Assembly: GCA_947598155.1 (NCBI GenBank)
Contig: CANQFC010000007.1
Coordinates: forward strand, 1 to 64,000
Origin: an uncultured Clostridia bacterium
GTDB taxonomy: Bacteria; Bacillota; Clostridia; Oscillospirales; Acutalibacteraceae
Direction: 5' to 3'
Length of the DNA stretch: 64,000 nt
Part shown: positions 1-8,300 of the stretch, piece by piece
Numbering within the stretch: the first letter of the stretch is position 1
How the letters are laid out: the number at the start of each line of letters is the position of its first letter
Translations under genes and position numbers: made by a program
Notes under the pieces: model-generated
Seen by the model: only the letters and a program-made list of their open reading frames with translations
Databases searched by the model: none
Told to the model about the DNA's origin: nothing

Positions 1-184
1 CTCAGAGGAGCGATCACCAGGACTTTGCGGATGAGGAAGCTGTCCAGGCAGAGGTCGAAAATGGCGGTCAGCGTGATAGCGGTTTTGCTGGACCTAAGCC
101 CATATCAAGGAATATCGCGGCTATTGGATGACTCTCAAGGTAGTCAATGCAGAACTGCTGATAATCGTGTGGTATGAACTTCAT
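1..184 (-). pseudogene. SNF2/DEAD-type helicase, N-terminal part, frameshifted at Walker A, cut by window edge
   Basis: Reading leftward from an ATG at 184-182, the first 31 codons give MKFIPHDYQQF and later FLDMGLG, the usual start of phage SNF2-like helicases just before motif I (GLGKT). The frame then ends at a TGA at 70-68. If the five bases at 91-87 (CCAGC) are skipped, the reading continues as GLGKTAITLTAIF and then LVIAPL to the window edge, which is the expected motif I/Ia region. So a 5-nt insertion breaks the frame exactly in the ATP-binding loop. The start overlaps the stop of the HNH gene as ATGA and has a GGAGGTG ribosome site at about 198-192. Whether this is a true pseudogene or an assembly error cannot be told here. 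The rest of the gene lies outside the window. Confidence 0.7.
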
Positions 185-663
185 TGGGCATCACCTCCCA
201 TCATAAAGAAGTCGTGCAGTTTTTTATGAAGCGCTGCGTGTGCCGACTGCGATGGAAGAACCATCAAATTGTCGGGTGTGTTGTTGCGTTTATCGCCGTC
301 TACATGGTGAACGACTTCTTCCTGCGTCAAATGTCTGCCGAGCATTTTCTCTGCGGCGACTCGGTGTTCATGTCTGCCGTACAGTTTCCTGTAGGAAACG
401 CCCTTGCCGGAATCCAGCTTTGTCATACGCAGTTTTTCACGGGTGGATGCGCTCATTCTATCGGGATTCATTTCAAGATTCAGCTTCGTCATGTGTTTAG
501 AGATATTTGTGAAATCCTTAAGTCCGCTGTATCCTTCTGGATTCTTGCTTTTACTGCTGAATGAGGCGAGACAACTTCGACAGCAGAAATTATGTCTTTT
601 AATTTGCGATGGAGAGCGGCTGATGGGTTTTCCGCACCAGTCACAGGTGATTTGCAATTTCAT
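181..663 (-). CDS. HNH endonuclease with N-terminal zinc-binding motif (phage type)
   Basis: A 160-residue protein. The N-terminus has a CDWC pair and a CCRSC cluster that look like a small zinc ribbon. The C-terminal third carries an HNH core: VVHHVDGDKRNN followed by TPDNLMVL and a late His (SAHAALH). Such proteins are metal-dependent DNA nickases or nucleases common in phage replication and packaging modules. The start at 663 is chosen over an in-frame ATG at 696 because GGAGGG lies just upstream (about 675-670), although that site is inside the preceding VRR-NUC gene, which it overlaps by 23 bp. It ends in an ATGA overlap with the helicase start. The role in this element (replication or homing) is inferred. 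Confidence 0.85.
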   Translation of the reverse strand: MKLQITCDWCGKPISRSPSQIKRHNFCCRSCLASFSSKSKNPEGYSGLKDFTNISKHMTKLNLEMNPDRMSASTREKLRMTKLDSGKGVSYRKLYGRHEHRVAAEKMLGRHLTQEEVVHHVDGDKRNNTPDNLMVLPSQSAHAALHKKLHDFFMMGGDAQ

Positions 664-925
664 CGAGTATCCCTCCAATCTGCTCCGGGCCGTCAATGCG
701 GTACACCGAAAAGCCGAGTGCTTCTAACTGCCTTTTTCGCCTTACCTGCAGAGGGCGCAGCGGTTTTCCCTGGGCCTTCAACTCAATGAAGGCGATTCTG
801 CCTCCTGGCAGGAGTACCAGACGGTCTGGTACTCCATCAAGGCCAGGGCTTACAAACTTTGGCGCCAGTCCTCCGATCTCCCGGACGGCCTTCACCAGTT
901 TTGACTCTATGGTTTTCTCACGCAT
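641..925 (-). CDS. VRR-NUC domain nuclease
   Basis: A 94-residue single-domain protein. It has the PD-(D/E)XK signature of the VRR-NUC family: GVPDRLVL at about residue 31, then AFIELKA at about 45, matching the D...ExK metal-binding set. Stand-alone VRR-NUC proteins are frequent in phage replication modules next to SNF2-type helicases, as here, and are thought to be structure-specific nucleases or Holliday junction resolvases. AGGAGGTCCTT precedes the ATG. It overlaps the HNH gene downstream and the tail of a possible small ORF upstream, so the set is translationally coupled. Confidence 0.88.
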   Translation of the reverse strand: MREKTIESKLVKAVREIGGLAPKFVSPGLDGVPDRLVLLPGGRIAFIELKAQGKPLRPLQVRRKRQLEALGFSVYRIDGPEQIGGILDEIANHL

Positions 926-1178
926 AAGGACCTCCTGTGTTCTTGGAACTCCAAAAGCCCTTTACGCGCGTATATGCGTGTTGCGAGTGCTTTCTGTCCT
1001 TTATTCCTATTTCTTTCGATTTATAAGAAAGGTTAGGAACACAGGAACAAGGGAGCCGATTTTCTTTACTACCAAAGGGGCTGCCGCCGTACCGTTGGGG
1101 TGTTCTCGCCGGAGTTCCAACAAGCGCGGCTGTCCCTCGGAACTTGTTCCGATGTTGGGTGCGGATGCGTTTTGTCAT
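918..1178 (-). CDS. Possible small basic protein (86 aa) between VirE and VRR-NUC genes
   Basis: An 86-residue frame that starts in an ATGA overlap with the stop of the VirE-like gene. AAGGAG lies 9 nt upstream, inside that gene's last codons, and the frame ends 8 bp inside the VRR-NUC start. The product begins MTKRIRTQH, is rich in Arg, Lys, Ser and Gly, and has two Cys (LPCSCV). I see no known domain. The coupling at both ends argues for a real gene; the low-complexity composition argues against. The alternative is a non-coding spacer of about 250 bp. Confidence 0.35.
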   Translation of the reverse strand: MTKRIRTQHRNKFRGTAALVGTPARTPQRYGGSPFGSKENRLPCSCVPNLSYKSKEIGIKDRKHSQHAYTRVKGFWSSKNTGGPYA

Positions 1179-3526
1179 TGGGAACACTCCTTCGGAACGA
1201 AAACATACTGCGGCCCATAGAGCGGGATACGCACCTTGTTGTCGGCGCGCTTCCAGCCGAGCCGGGAGAGGATGCTCGTCAGTTCGTTGCTGTCGGCGCG
1301 GCGGAGATTGGCGCGCTCCTTGCCGAAGCACTCGCACCAGATCTCCATATTGGACACGGAGGTGCGCTTGACCGTCCCCGTGCGCTGCTGTTCGCCGAAC
1401 TCGGTGCCGTTCAGGAAGTTCCGGCGCTCGAAGGTGTCCATGCTGTCCCAATCTGCCGGGAGCAGCGTGTCCAGATACACGCGCACCAGTCCCTCGCGCT
1501 CGTCGGACTCCATAGCCTCGCGCTGTTCGGTCTTTGCCAGCGTCTCCATGTCGGCGTCGAGATAGAGTTTCTCCCCGCGCTTCACATACACGAGAGCCTC
1601 CGCCCATATCTGCTGGATCTCCTCGTTGGTCAGCTGCCAGGAGTGCTTGGCCGCGCCGCCCGGCGTCTTGACCGGCCAGAAGCGGCGGTTGCCCGTGGTG
1701 TCACGGAGATAGCCGGACTCCGCGTTGGTCGTGCCGAAGAACACGCACTGCCGCAGGTGCGGCGTAGCGCGCTTGCCGAAGGACGCCCGGTAGATGTCGT
1801 TCTGCCGGGAGAGGAAGGAGCGCAGCGTCTCCACCTCGGCCTTCTTGAGTCCCGCCAGTTCGCCGATCTCCAGAATCCAGTATCCCTGCAGTTTCTCGGC
1901 GGCGGTCTTGTCCTTGGTGTCGCCCAGGTTCAAACTGTCGGAGAACCACTCGCCGGCAAGTTTGGCGATGAGGGTGCTTTTGCCCACACCCTGGGGACCA
2001 TTCAGCACCAGCATGGAGTCGAACTTGCAGCCCGGCCGCAGTACACGGCTGATGGCGGCGCAGAGGGTCTTTCTCGTGACGGCTCGGACATAGGAGGTGT
2101 CGGATGCGCCCAAGTAGTCGATGAGCAGCGTGTCCACGCGCTCGACGCCGTCCCATTCCGGCAGATCCTCGATGAAGGCGCGGATGGGATGGTACGAGCG
2201 GTCGTCGGTCACCTTCATGACCGCGATGTCATAGTTCCTCGCGGAGAAGGTGCCGTAGTGGGTGTCCACATAGCTGATAAGCTGGGCGTCGTCCGCGTCC
2301 CGCCAGAACTTGGAGGGGTGCTTCCACGGCACCTCGCCCTTGATCTCCATGCCGTCCAGCAGCTGATTGAACACCAGCGGTTTCAGCATGGGGTCGTTCT
2401 CCAGAATGAGGGTGAGGTTGCGGAGCGTGTTTTTGATGTTGCCGGCCTTGTCCAGTTCCAGCCGGGTCTGCCAGTCCTCGTCGGCGAACTCGGAACTTGC
2501 CTGGGCCTGCCGCTCCTCGGCAAAGACCGTCTTGACCTTCTCGTCGGCGAGGGCGAAATCGGTCATCGCCTTGAACGAGGGCAGCTTGCCCACGGGTGTG
2601 TCCAGAGGGCTGTTCTCGTCCAGGTCGCGGAAGCGGTGCAGCCGCACCAGGTCAAAGGCGTTCAGCAGCCGTCCGCAGACGGGATCGGTGGCGTGGTGGC
2701 TGTATGCGAACTTGCCGTCGTAGATCACGACGCCCGCGCTGCTGTCGGCGGGGATATAGTCGTAGCGGCCGTTCATGGCGGACGGCGCGTACACATCGGT
2801 GAGGAAGGTGTCGATGGCTTCCTCAATGGTATAGGCGCGGCAGAAAGCCCCAACGACGCCCGGCTTGGTGAGCGGGTCTGCCTGCTGGGAGATGCTGCGC
2901 CGGACAGCTTCGGACTGCCGGGAAGATACCGGCCAGGTGGATGCGTCCGTCCAGTCATCGTAAAGGGACAGATAGGCGTCCGGGTCCAGTTCGGGGCCGT
3001 CCTTGCTGTCGAAGAAGAAGTCGCCGTTGACCGAAGTCGAAGGCCAGTACATCAGACGGCAGGCTTCATAGGTGGTATCGTCAAAGAGGTCGATGCCGAT
3101 CTCCTTTGCCACCATCCTGGCGACCGCCGGGTATTCCTCCTCGGTGACCTCGCGGGAGAGCGGGATGATGAGCCGCAGGCGCGGGGCTTCCGGGGTATGC
3201 TTGTGGGTGGAATACACGCAGCACTTGAAATCGTGGAGCATGGCGATCTCGTCCCAAATGTCCGGCTTGCCGTAGTCCATGTCCAGGGTGAGCATGGAGC
3301 GGCACAGCACCATGCCGTTCTTGCGGCGGCCCTGTCTGAGATGACCGCCCACGAAACCGCCCACATCCTTGATGGAGTCCTGCATCCCTTTCTTCAGCTT
3401 GCGGTATTCCTCCACGGTCTCGGTGGTGCGCTGGGTGACGCTGACCTTCTTGCAGAGGTCCTCCCAGGTGATGTCTCGATTGATCCATTTCTTGTCCATG
3501 CGGCTGTTGCCGACAGCGATTTTCAT
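1175..3526 (-). CDS. VirE-like phage primase/helicase
   Basis: A 783-residue protein of the virulence-associated E (VirE/VapE) family, the replicative primase-helicase of many phages and islands. The N-terminal half (residues 60-170) has the archaeo-eukaryotic primase-like stretch LTLDMDYG followed by CVYSTHKHTPEAPRLRL. The C-terminal half has a P-loop ATPase: Walker A NGPQGVGKST, Walker B-like WILEIGEL, and a sensor region VFFGTTNAESGYL then TGNRRFWP. AAGGAGGT sits 7 nt before the ATG, which overlaps the upstream DUF4406 stop (ATGA). It probably primes and unwinds DNA for the adjacent polymerase. A long open frame on the opposite strand is only a reflection of its GC-rich codons. Confidence 0.93.
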   Translation of the reverse strand: MKIAVGNSRMDKKWINRDITWEDLCKKVSVTQRTTETVEEYRKLKKGMQDSIKDVGGFVGGHLRQGRRKNGMVLCRSMLTLDMDYGKPDIWDEIAMLHDFKCCVYSTHKHTPEAPRLRLIIPLSREVTEEEYPAVARMVAKEIGIDLFDDTTYEACRLMYWPSTSVNGDFFFDSKDGPELDPDAYLSLYDDWTDASTWPVSSRQSEAVRRSISQQADPLTKPGVVGAFCRAYTIEEAIDTFLTDVYAPSAMNGRYDYIPADSSAGVVIYDGKFAYSHHATDPVCGRLLNAFDLVRLHRFRDLDENSPLDTPVGKLPSFKAMTDFALADEKVKTVFAEERQAQASSEFADEDWQTRLELDKAGNIKNTLRNLTLILENDPMLKPLVFNQLLDGMEIKGEVPWKHPSKFWRDADDAQLISYVDTHYGTFSARNYDIAVMKVTDDRSYHPIRAFIEDLPEWDGVERVDTLLIDYLGASDTSYVRAVTRKTLCAAISRVLRPGCKFDSMLVLNGPQGVGKSTLIAKLAGEWFSDSLNLGDTKDKTAAEKLQGYWILEIGELAGLKKAEVETLRSFLSRQNDIYRASFGKRATPHLRQCVFFGTTNAESGYLRDTTGNRRFWPVKTPGGAAKHSWQLTNEEIQQIWAEALVYVKRGEKLYLDADMETLAKTEQREAMESDEREGLVRVYLDTLLPADWDSMDTFERRNFLNGTEFGEQQRTGTVKRTSVSNMEIWCECFGKERANLRRADSNELTSILSRLGWKRADNKVRIPLYGPQYVFVPKECSQ

Positions 3527-3948
3527 TTGGATACCTCCTTACAGTCAGCGGTGAACCAGCGGATCGGCTGTCCTTTCCGCTTGGCCTTTTCGATCTCAAT
3601 GCTCATGCCCTTGGAGATGGTTTCTCCGAATACCCACAGTTCGGCGCATTTCGACAGCAGGACGATGTCCATGAAAAGCGCCAGATTCCGCTCGGCGGGA
3701 GCGGCGTCGTTCATGAACTGCGGAAAGTACAGATGCGGCGCCAGCGGAATGGCTCCGTTCTCGACGGCGTAACGGCAGTAGTGCCGGGCCTCCGCCTGGT
3801 TGCGCTCCACATCGCCGGACAGCGGGGAGCAGATGTAAACGAGAGGACGAAAGCCGCATGACTGCTTCGCTTCCTTCTCGATCATGGTGAGGGCGGCGTA
3901 TGCCGTCGGGTCATAGTAGCCCTCGGAGTTGAATTTGTTTATTCCCAT
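3523..3948 (-). CDS. DUF4406 / nucleoside deoxyribosyltransferase-like protein
   Basis: A 141-residue protein with YICSPLSGDVERN at about residue 38, the P-loop-like start of DUF4406 proteins, a Rossmann-like family related to nucleoside 2-deoxyribosyltransferases. Later motifs AEARHYCRYA, APHLYFPQF and ELWVFGETISKGM fit the same fold, with the final Glu/Ser-rich helix near a sugar-binding site in relatives. It sits between the polymerase and VirE genes, so a nucleotide-metabolism role in phage replication is plausible but not shown. It overlaps the VirE start by 4 bp. Confidence 0.8.
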   Translation of the reverse strand: MGINKFNSEGYYDPTAYAALTMIEKEAKQSCGFRPLVYICSPLSGDVERNQAEARHYCRYAVENGAIPLAPHLYFPQFMNDAAPAERNLALFMDIVLLSKCAELWVFGETISKGMSIEIEKAKRKGQPIRWFTADCKEVSK

Positions 3949-3959
3949 AGGTTTCTACC

Positions 3960-5900
3960 TCAGTCTTTCTTGTAAAAGTCGCAGACATAGCCGTCCGCTC
4001 GGAGCAGCAGTCCATTTGCCCAGGCAGGCGTCTCGCCCATGACGGAGCAGATATCCTCCAGCGAGGTATCCGCCGGAGCCTCGATGACCGCCTCGTCGTG
4101 GACGTGCATCACGATCTTGTAGCCCTTGGCGTCCAGCCTCTGCATGGCTTCCACGAGGATGTCCCTGGCGGTCGCCTGGACGATGTTCTCGACGAATTTG
4201 GGTCCGTAGCTTTCCAGCCGGAGCCACTTCTTCTGTGTGCCGACGCCTTCGTAGGTGACCGTCTCGCTGCCGTAGCGGTTGATCCCCATGCGGGGTTTGA
4301 CATACACCAGCCGCCGCCCGGAATGCAGGACGATGAAGAGCATCCCGCTCTGATAGAGGAAGCGGATGCCGTGTGTCTCGGTGGGGACTTTCTCCCGGAC
4401 GCAGGTGGATGCCGCCCGGTCTACGTCCCACCAGAGTTTCACGATGTTTGGGTTCGAGCCGCGCCAGGCGTCCACCAGCGGCTTGAGTTCCTCCTCCGGC
4501 ACACCCATGCTCAAAGCGCCCATCGCCTTCAGAGCGCCGACCGAACCGCCGTAGCCGAGGGCGAGTTCGGCGATTTTGCCTTTTTGCCGCAGATGTCCGT
4601 TGACTCCGTGCTTTTCCACGGGAACATGGAACATCTGGCTTGCGCTGGCGCAGTAGATGTCGCCGCCTTTGGCGAATACCTCCTGCCGCCACTGTTCTCC
4701 GGCGATCCACGCGATGACACGCGCCTCGATTGCCGCGAAGTCCGCCACGAAGAAGCGGCAGCCCGGTTTCGGCACGAAGGCGGTGCGGATCAGTTCCGAC
4801 AGCACCAGCGGCACGGAGTCGTATAGCATCTCAATGGCGTCAAATTGGCGGCATTTCAGGAGCCGGCGCACCTCGTCCAGATCGGGCAGATGGTTCTGCG
4901 GAAGGTTCTGGACTTGGATCAAACGCCCGGCAAATCGGCCTGTTCGGTTGGCTCCGTAGAACTGGATCAGACCTCTGGCGCGGCTGTCCGAGCCGACCGC
5001 CATCTCCATCGCCGTGTATTTCTTTACGCTGCTCTTGGCGAGTTCCTGCCGCAGAGACAGGGCGAGTTCCACCTCGCCGTCCGCCTCTTCCAGCAGGGAG
5101 AGGACGGCCGCTTTGGAGAGGGACTCGGCTTCCACGCCGCGCTCGGAGAGCCACGCCTTCAGCTGCGCCGGGGAGTTGGGGTTGTCCAGTCCCGTCACCG
5201 ACCGCGCCATATCGAGGTGTGTCCGCTTGAACTGCTCGTCGCAGTCTATCGCCTGACGCACCATCTCCATGTCGAGCATGATGCCCCGGTCGTTGATGCG
5301 CTGGTCAAGCTGGTAGTTCCGCCACTCGGATTCCGGCACCGGGAACTTGGCGAGTTTTTGCTGGATGCCCATTTCGGTTTCCACATCGCGTCGGTTATAC
5401 GCTTTGAAAACCGCCCACTTTTCCGGGTTATCTGTCGAATAATGTCGAAAAACGCCGCCGTCCCTGGCTTTCGCCGGGGTGCAGAAGTAGCGGATGAGGT
5501 CTTTGCCTTCCTTCAGCTTTTGCTTTTCCAGCCCCAGCACCGCGCCGACGCCTTCCAGCGAGAGCGGCAGTCCAAGCGTCGCCGCCCAAACCATCGTGCA
5601 GCGCCAAGAGACAGGGTCCAGATAGGTTCCGACAGGGTACCCCAGGAACCTCGACAGACACACACGCTCGAACTGCGCGTTGAATGCCCATTTGGTAACG
5701 GCGGGATCTGTAAGAGCCGACATCACCTCGTCCGGCAGCTTCTCGCCGGCCGTAAAATCGATGACCTGCACCGGCCCGCCGTCTGCGGAATAGCCGAAAA
5801 GCAGTATCTCAAAGTCGGGAGATTCGCAGTAGCGGTAGACGCCGCATTTTGTCAGCGGTTCGGGCGAATAGGTTTCGATGTCGATAGATAAAGTCTGCAT
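3960..5900 (-). CDS. Phage family A DNA polymerase with 3'-5' exonuclease
   Basis: A 646-residue DNA polymerase I-type enzyme without a 5' nuclease domain. The N-terminal exonuclease has DIETYS (motif I), a divergent motif II AFNAQFERVC where Asp is usual, and YNRRDVETE (motif III). The polymerase part has motif A DFAAIEARVIAW, a motif B region RQKGKIAELALGYGG, and motif C HVHDEAVIE. An ATG at 5900 is preferred to an in-frame one at 5954 because AAAGGAGGCGTC precedes it and the protein then begins directly with the exonuclease strand MQTLSIDIET. It would copy the element's DNA together with the VirE-type primase. Confidence 0.95.
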   Translation of the reverse strand: MQTLSIDIETYSPEPLTKCGVYRYCESPDFEILLFGYSADGGPVQVIDFTAGEKLPDEVMSALTDPAVTKWAFNAQFERVCLSRFLGYPVGTYLDPVSWRCTMVWAATLGLPLSLEGVGAVLGLEKQKLKEGKDLIRYFCTPAKARDGGVFRHYSTDNPEKWAVFKAYNRRDVETEMGIQQKLAKFPVPESEWRNYQLDQRINDRGIMLDMEMVRQAIDCDEQFKRTHLDMARSVTGLDNPNSPAQLKAWLSERGVEAESLSKAAVLSLLEEADGEVELALSLRQELAKSSVKKYTAMEMAVGSDSRARGLIQFYGANRTGRFAGRLIQVQNLPQNHLPDLDEVRRLLKCRQFDAIEMLYDSVPLVLSELIRTAFVPKPGCRFFVADFAAIEARVIAWIAGEQWRQEVFAKGGDIYCASASQMFHVPVEKHGVNGHLRQKGKIAELALGYGGSVGALKAMGALSMGVPEEELKPLVDAWRGSNPNIVKLWWDVDRAASTCVREKVPTETHGIRFLYQSGMLFIVLHSGRRLVYVKPRMGINRYGSETVTYEGVGTQKKWLRLESYGPKFVENIVQATARDILVEAMQRLDAKGYKIVMHVHDEAVIEAPADTSLEDICSVMGETPAWANGLLLRADGYVCDFYKKD

Positions 5901-6011
5901 GACGCCTCCTTTCCGAATTTTCCAGTCGCTGTGTGGAAAATTCGAATATTCCAATCAAGGGGAAGAGCCTACCAGAGTGGAGGCTCTGGTAGGTCTCGCC
6001 CTTTTCCGCAT

Positions 6012-6557
6012 TTAGGAGAGGAAATCGTCATCCAGATCGGTGGCGAAGTCTTCAGCCGCGGAAGAACGACCGCCGAGAGGCTCGCCGTCACGAACCTTCT
6101 GAATGTTGCCAAGACCGCAGGCGATGCCGCGATTGCCGTTGGAGTTGAAGGCGTAGAAGTTGATGGATACTCTCGCATAGCAGCCGGAATACACCTCGGC
6201 ACGGTCAAGGATCGGCTGAACCGAGCGGTCGACAATCTGCGGAGCGGTGGTGCTGTTGGCGTTGACGAAGTAGGAATCCTTGTACGCCTCGTCCTCGCGC
6301 TCGGTGTCGCCGTCGCGGAGCGGGAGCTTCAGAGCGGCCTTGTTGGGAATCTTGCCGCCGAACTTGGAAGCGCCGTCTTTGATAGCGGCGTCCACAGCCG
6401 CATTGATGGCGTCGATGGTCTTTTTGTCGCTCTTCGGAATGATGAGCGAAACGGAATACTTCGGGGTGCCGCCGTTGATAGAGGTCGGCTCCCACACATT
6501 GGCATAGGACAGGCGGACAACGCCGGTGACGACTTTGGTGTTATTGGTAGTAGACAT
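6012..6557 (-). CDS. DUF2815 family protein, likely phage ssDNA-binding protein
   Basis: A 181-residue protein matching the DUF2815 family: VVRLSYANVWEP near the start, YSVSLIIPKSDKKT, and YSGCYARVSINFYAF toward the end. The family is structurally related to phage T7 gp2.5-type single-stranded DNA-binding proteins. The C-terminus is strongly acidic (ATDLDDDFLS), as in many ssDNA-binding proteins that use such a tail to contact partner enzymes. It lies 3 bp after the DUF2800 gene and before the polymerase. ACGGAGGAAT precedes the start. Confidence 0.88.
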   Translation of the reverse strand: MSTTNNTKVVTGVVRLSYANVWEPTSINGGTPKYSVSLIIPKSDKKTIDAINAAVDAAIKDGASKFGGKIPNKAALKLPLRDGDTEREDEAYKDSYFVNANSTTAPQIVDRSVQPILDRAEVYSGCYARVSINFYAFNSNGNRGIACGLGNIQKVRDGEPLGGRSSAAEDFATDLDDDFLS

Positions 6558-6560
6558 TTT

Positions 6561-7703
6561 TTATTCCTCCGTAATTTCTGTAAAATCTTGATTTGCACCC
6601 GTGATGCTGATTGCCGGACGCTTGTCGGATGCGGGAACCAGCGTCGGTTTGCCTTTGGGCTTTTCGACCAGAGCGCCGAGGACTTCGGCAAAGGTCTTTT
6701 TGCCCATGAGCCGTTCCATCTCGGTGATGGGGATCAGGCTCTTTTTGTAGATATCGTGGTACCCGGCTGCATTCGCTGCCTGGGCGACCGCTTCTTCATC
6801 GGTATAGCGGCGGTTCGTCCGGCTCTCCACCAGCTTGAAACCTCGCCACACCTTTCCGTGATTGACCGCTGCGTCCTGGGCGTAGGCGGTGATCTCGTTT
6901 GCCCACTTGGTGAGGTCGTCCAGTTTCAGAAGGATGTCCTCGATTTCCTCATCGGAGAGGAGCGGCGGCATGGCGAACTCGTACCGGGCAAGCTGGAGCT
7001 TCGCCTCGGCTCTGGCGCGGCACTTGACCGCCGCCTTGCAGAACTGGCACCAGGAGCCGGGCGTGTATTCGCCTTCGCCCTTGAAGGCGAGTTCCGCTTT
7101 CGGCTTGAGGGTGTTCTCCGCCCAATCGAGAAGGTCATCCACGGAGATCGTCCAGGTGGACACGTTTTCCCGGCGCGGCTGGAAGATGGACATCGACACC
7201 TCGGTGATGTCGTAAAGAGAATCGAACAGCCGGAGCGCGCCCAAGGCGTAGAGCATCATCTGCGGATTCTGCTCGGCGTCCACCAGAACGCCCTGCCCAT
7301 ACTTGAAGTCGATGATGTGGAGCAGCTTGTCCGCCACGATGAGGCAGTCCCCGGTTCCGAAGCCGTCCGGCACATAGCAGGAGAAGTCCAGCTTCTGCTC
7401 GATCAGCACCAGCGGGTCCTTGCATTCCTGCTTTGCCTCGGCGAGAGCCTCCATGACGAACTCCACATAGGCGTCGGTGCAGGCGTCCATCTCGTCGCAG
7501 TCGTAGGGGCTGATGGGTTTCTTGGAGCGCATCTTCAGAGCGCGGCGCAGCTTGTGTTCGCAGAGCGCGTGGGCGGCTGTGCCTTCCGCCGCGGCGTCCG
7601 TTTCCCGGTCGGCAAATTCCTGCTCCAGCCTTGCGGACGGATTGCAGTTCAGCCAGCGGTGGGAAGAGGAGGCGGAGAGGATCGCGTGTGTGTTAGGTGG
7701 CAT
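6561..7703 (-). CDS. DUF2800 family PD-(D/E)XK nuclease (Cas4/RecB-like)
   Basis: A 380-residue protein of the DUF2800 family. AEGTAAHALCEHKL supplies the N-terminal His, HIIDFKYGQG (about residue 130) the D...E/D-x-K core, and QNPQMMLYALG the Q-x(6)-Y motif typical of RecB/Cas4-like exonucleases. Near residue 225 a WCQFCKAAVKC cluster could hold an iron-sulfur cluster as in Cas4/AddB, though a fourth Cys is not obvious. With the DUF2815 protein it forms the usual phage exonuclease/ssDNA-binding pair for recombination. Its start overlaps the preceding small gene by 11 bp. Confidence 0.87.
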   Translation of the reverse strand: MPPNTHAILSASSSHRWLNCNPSARLEQEFADRETDAAAEGTAAHALCEHKLRRALKMRSKKPISPYDCDEMDACTDAYVEFVMEALAEAKQECKDPLVLIEQKLDFSCYVPDGFGTGDCLIVADKLLHIIDFKYGQGVLVDAEQNPQMMLYALGALRLFDSLYDITEVSMSIFQPRRENVSTWTISVDDLLDWAENTLKPKAELAFKGEGEYTPGSWCQFCKAAVKCRARAEAKLQLARYEFAMPPLLSDEEIEDILLKLDDLTKWANEITAYAQDAAVNHGKVWRGFKLVESRTNRRYTDEEAVAQAANAAGYHDIYKKSLIPITEMERLMGKKTFAEVLGALVEKPKGKPTLVPASDKRPAISITGANQDFTEITEE

Positions 7704-8028
7704 TTTTCAGTCCCTCCGCATCTTTCAGCAGCGAAGCATAGTGTGTCGGATCGACGCCGCTGAGTTTCTGTGCGCCGTACTTCTGGAGAAGTTCCCGAAC
7801 CTCGGCTGTCAGCCCATCGTGGCTTTTCTCTGCCAGAACCGCTCTGACCTGTTCCAGAGTGATCTCCTTCTTGGGCGCTGCCGTGGGTTTGGGCGACTCC
7901 TGGGGCTTCGGCGCGACGGGAGCGTCCGGCTCCTCGTTTCGGAGCATGGCGTTGGCCACAGCCTGGACGCTGTCTGCCAGGGAGCGCAGGTCCTCGACCA
8001 CATCGAGGAGGAGTTTTACCTTACTCAA
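7693..8028 (-). CDS. Small phage protein of unknown function (111 aa)
   Basis: The protein begins with a helical segment (LSKVKLLLDVVEDLRSLADSVQ), then a Pro/Ala-rich linker, then a helical tail (TLEQVRAVLAEKSHDG to LLKDAEGLKNAT). Related phage proteins are often labelled 'rRNA biogenesis protein rrp5' without functional support. A GTG at 8037 is possible, but the GGAGGGAGG site would then touch the start codon; a TTG at 8028 has proper spacing and is preferred. The gene overlaps both the upstream 66-aa and the downstream DUF2800 gene. Function unknown. Confidence 0.65.
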   Translation of the reverse strand: MSKVKLLLDVVEDLRSLADSVQAVANAMLRNEEPDAPVAPKPQESPKPTAAPKKEITLEQVRAVLAEKSHDGLTAEVRELLQKYGAQKLSGVDPTHYASLLKDAEGLKNAT

Positions 8029-8221
8029 CTCTTGCACCTCCCTCCGGGATCTCGGAGATGGAAACCATCTCCACGCTGTTGCCGGGGACGAGGATCATGA
8101 CCTTTTCCTTCCTGCCGAACAGCCTGGTGAGCAGCTTCTCACGCATGGACACGCTGCGGCACTGCACGATCCCGCCCTCCAGCGGCTTTTTGGAAACGCT
8201 GATCTTGAGGTTGTGTTTCAT
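8021..8221 (-). CDS. Small phage protein of unknown function (66 aa)
   Basis: A 66-residue frame starting MKHNLKISVSKKP, with AAAGGA 7-8 nt upstream. It includes REKLLTRLFGRKEKVMILVPG and ends acidic. An in-frame ATG 45 nt upstream exists but lacks a good ribosome site. It overlaps the next gene and belongs to the same leftward operon. I recognise no family; the position between a sigma-like regulator and recombination genes suggests an accessory early phage protein. Confidence 0.6.
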   Translation of the reverse strand: MKHNLKISVSKKPLEGGIVQCRSVSMREKLLTRLFGRKEKVMILVPGNSVEMVSISEIPEGGARVE

Positions 8222-8300
8222 ATCAACCGTCCTTTCTGAAAGGCGAATTGTTTTTGTGCCTTTCACAGGTAGGCCATGAAAATGGCAAAATCGAACCCCC

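Noticed and set aside
1100-3772. 890-codon open frame on the plus strand
   Set aside because: It is antisense to the VirE-type gene. Its composition (Val, Leu, Gly, Arg-rich) is that of a GC-rich codon shadow, and it has no ribosome site or domain.
5931-7763. 610-codon open frame on the plus strand
   Set aside because: Antisense shadow of the DUF2815 and DUF2800 genes, both of which have strong family motifs and ribosome sites.
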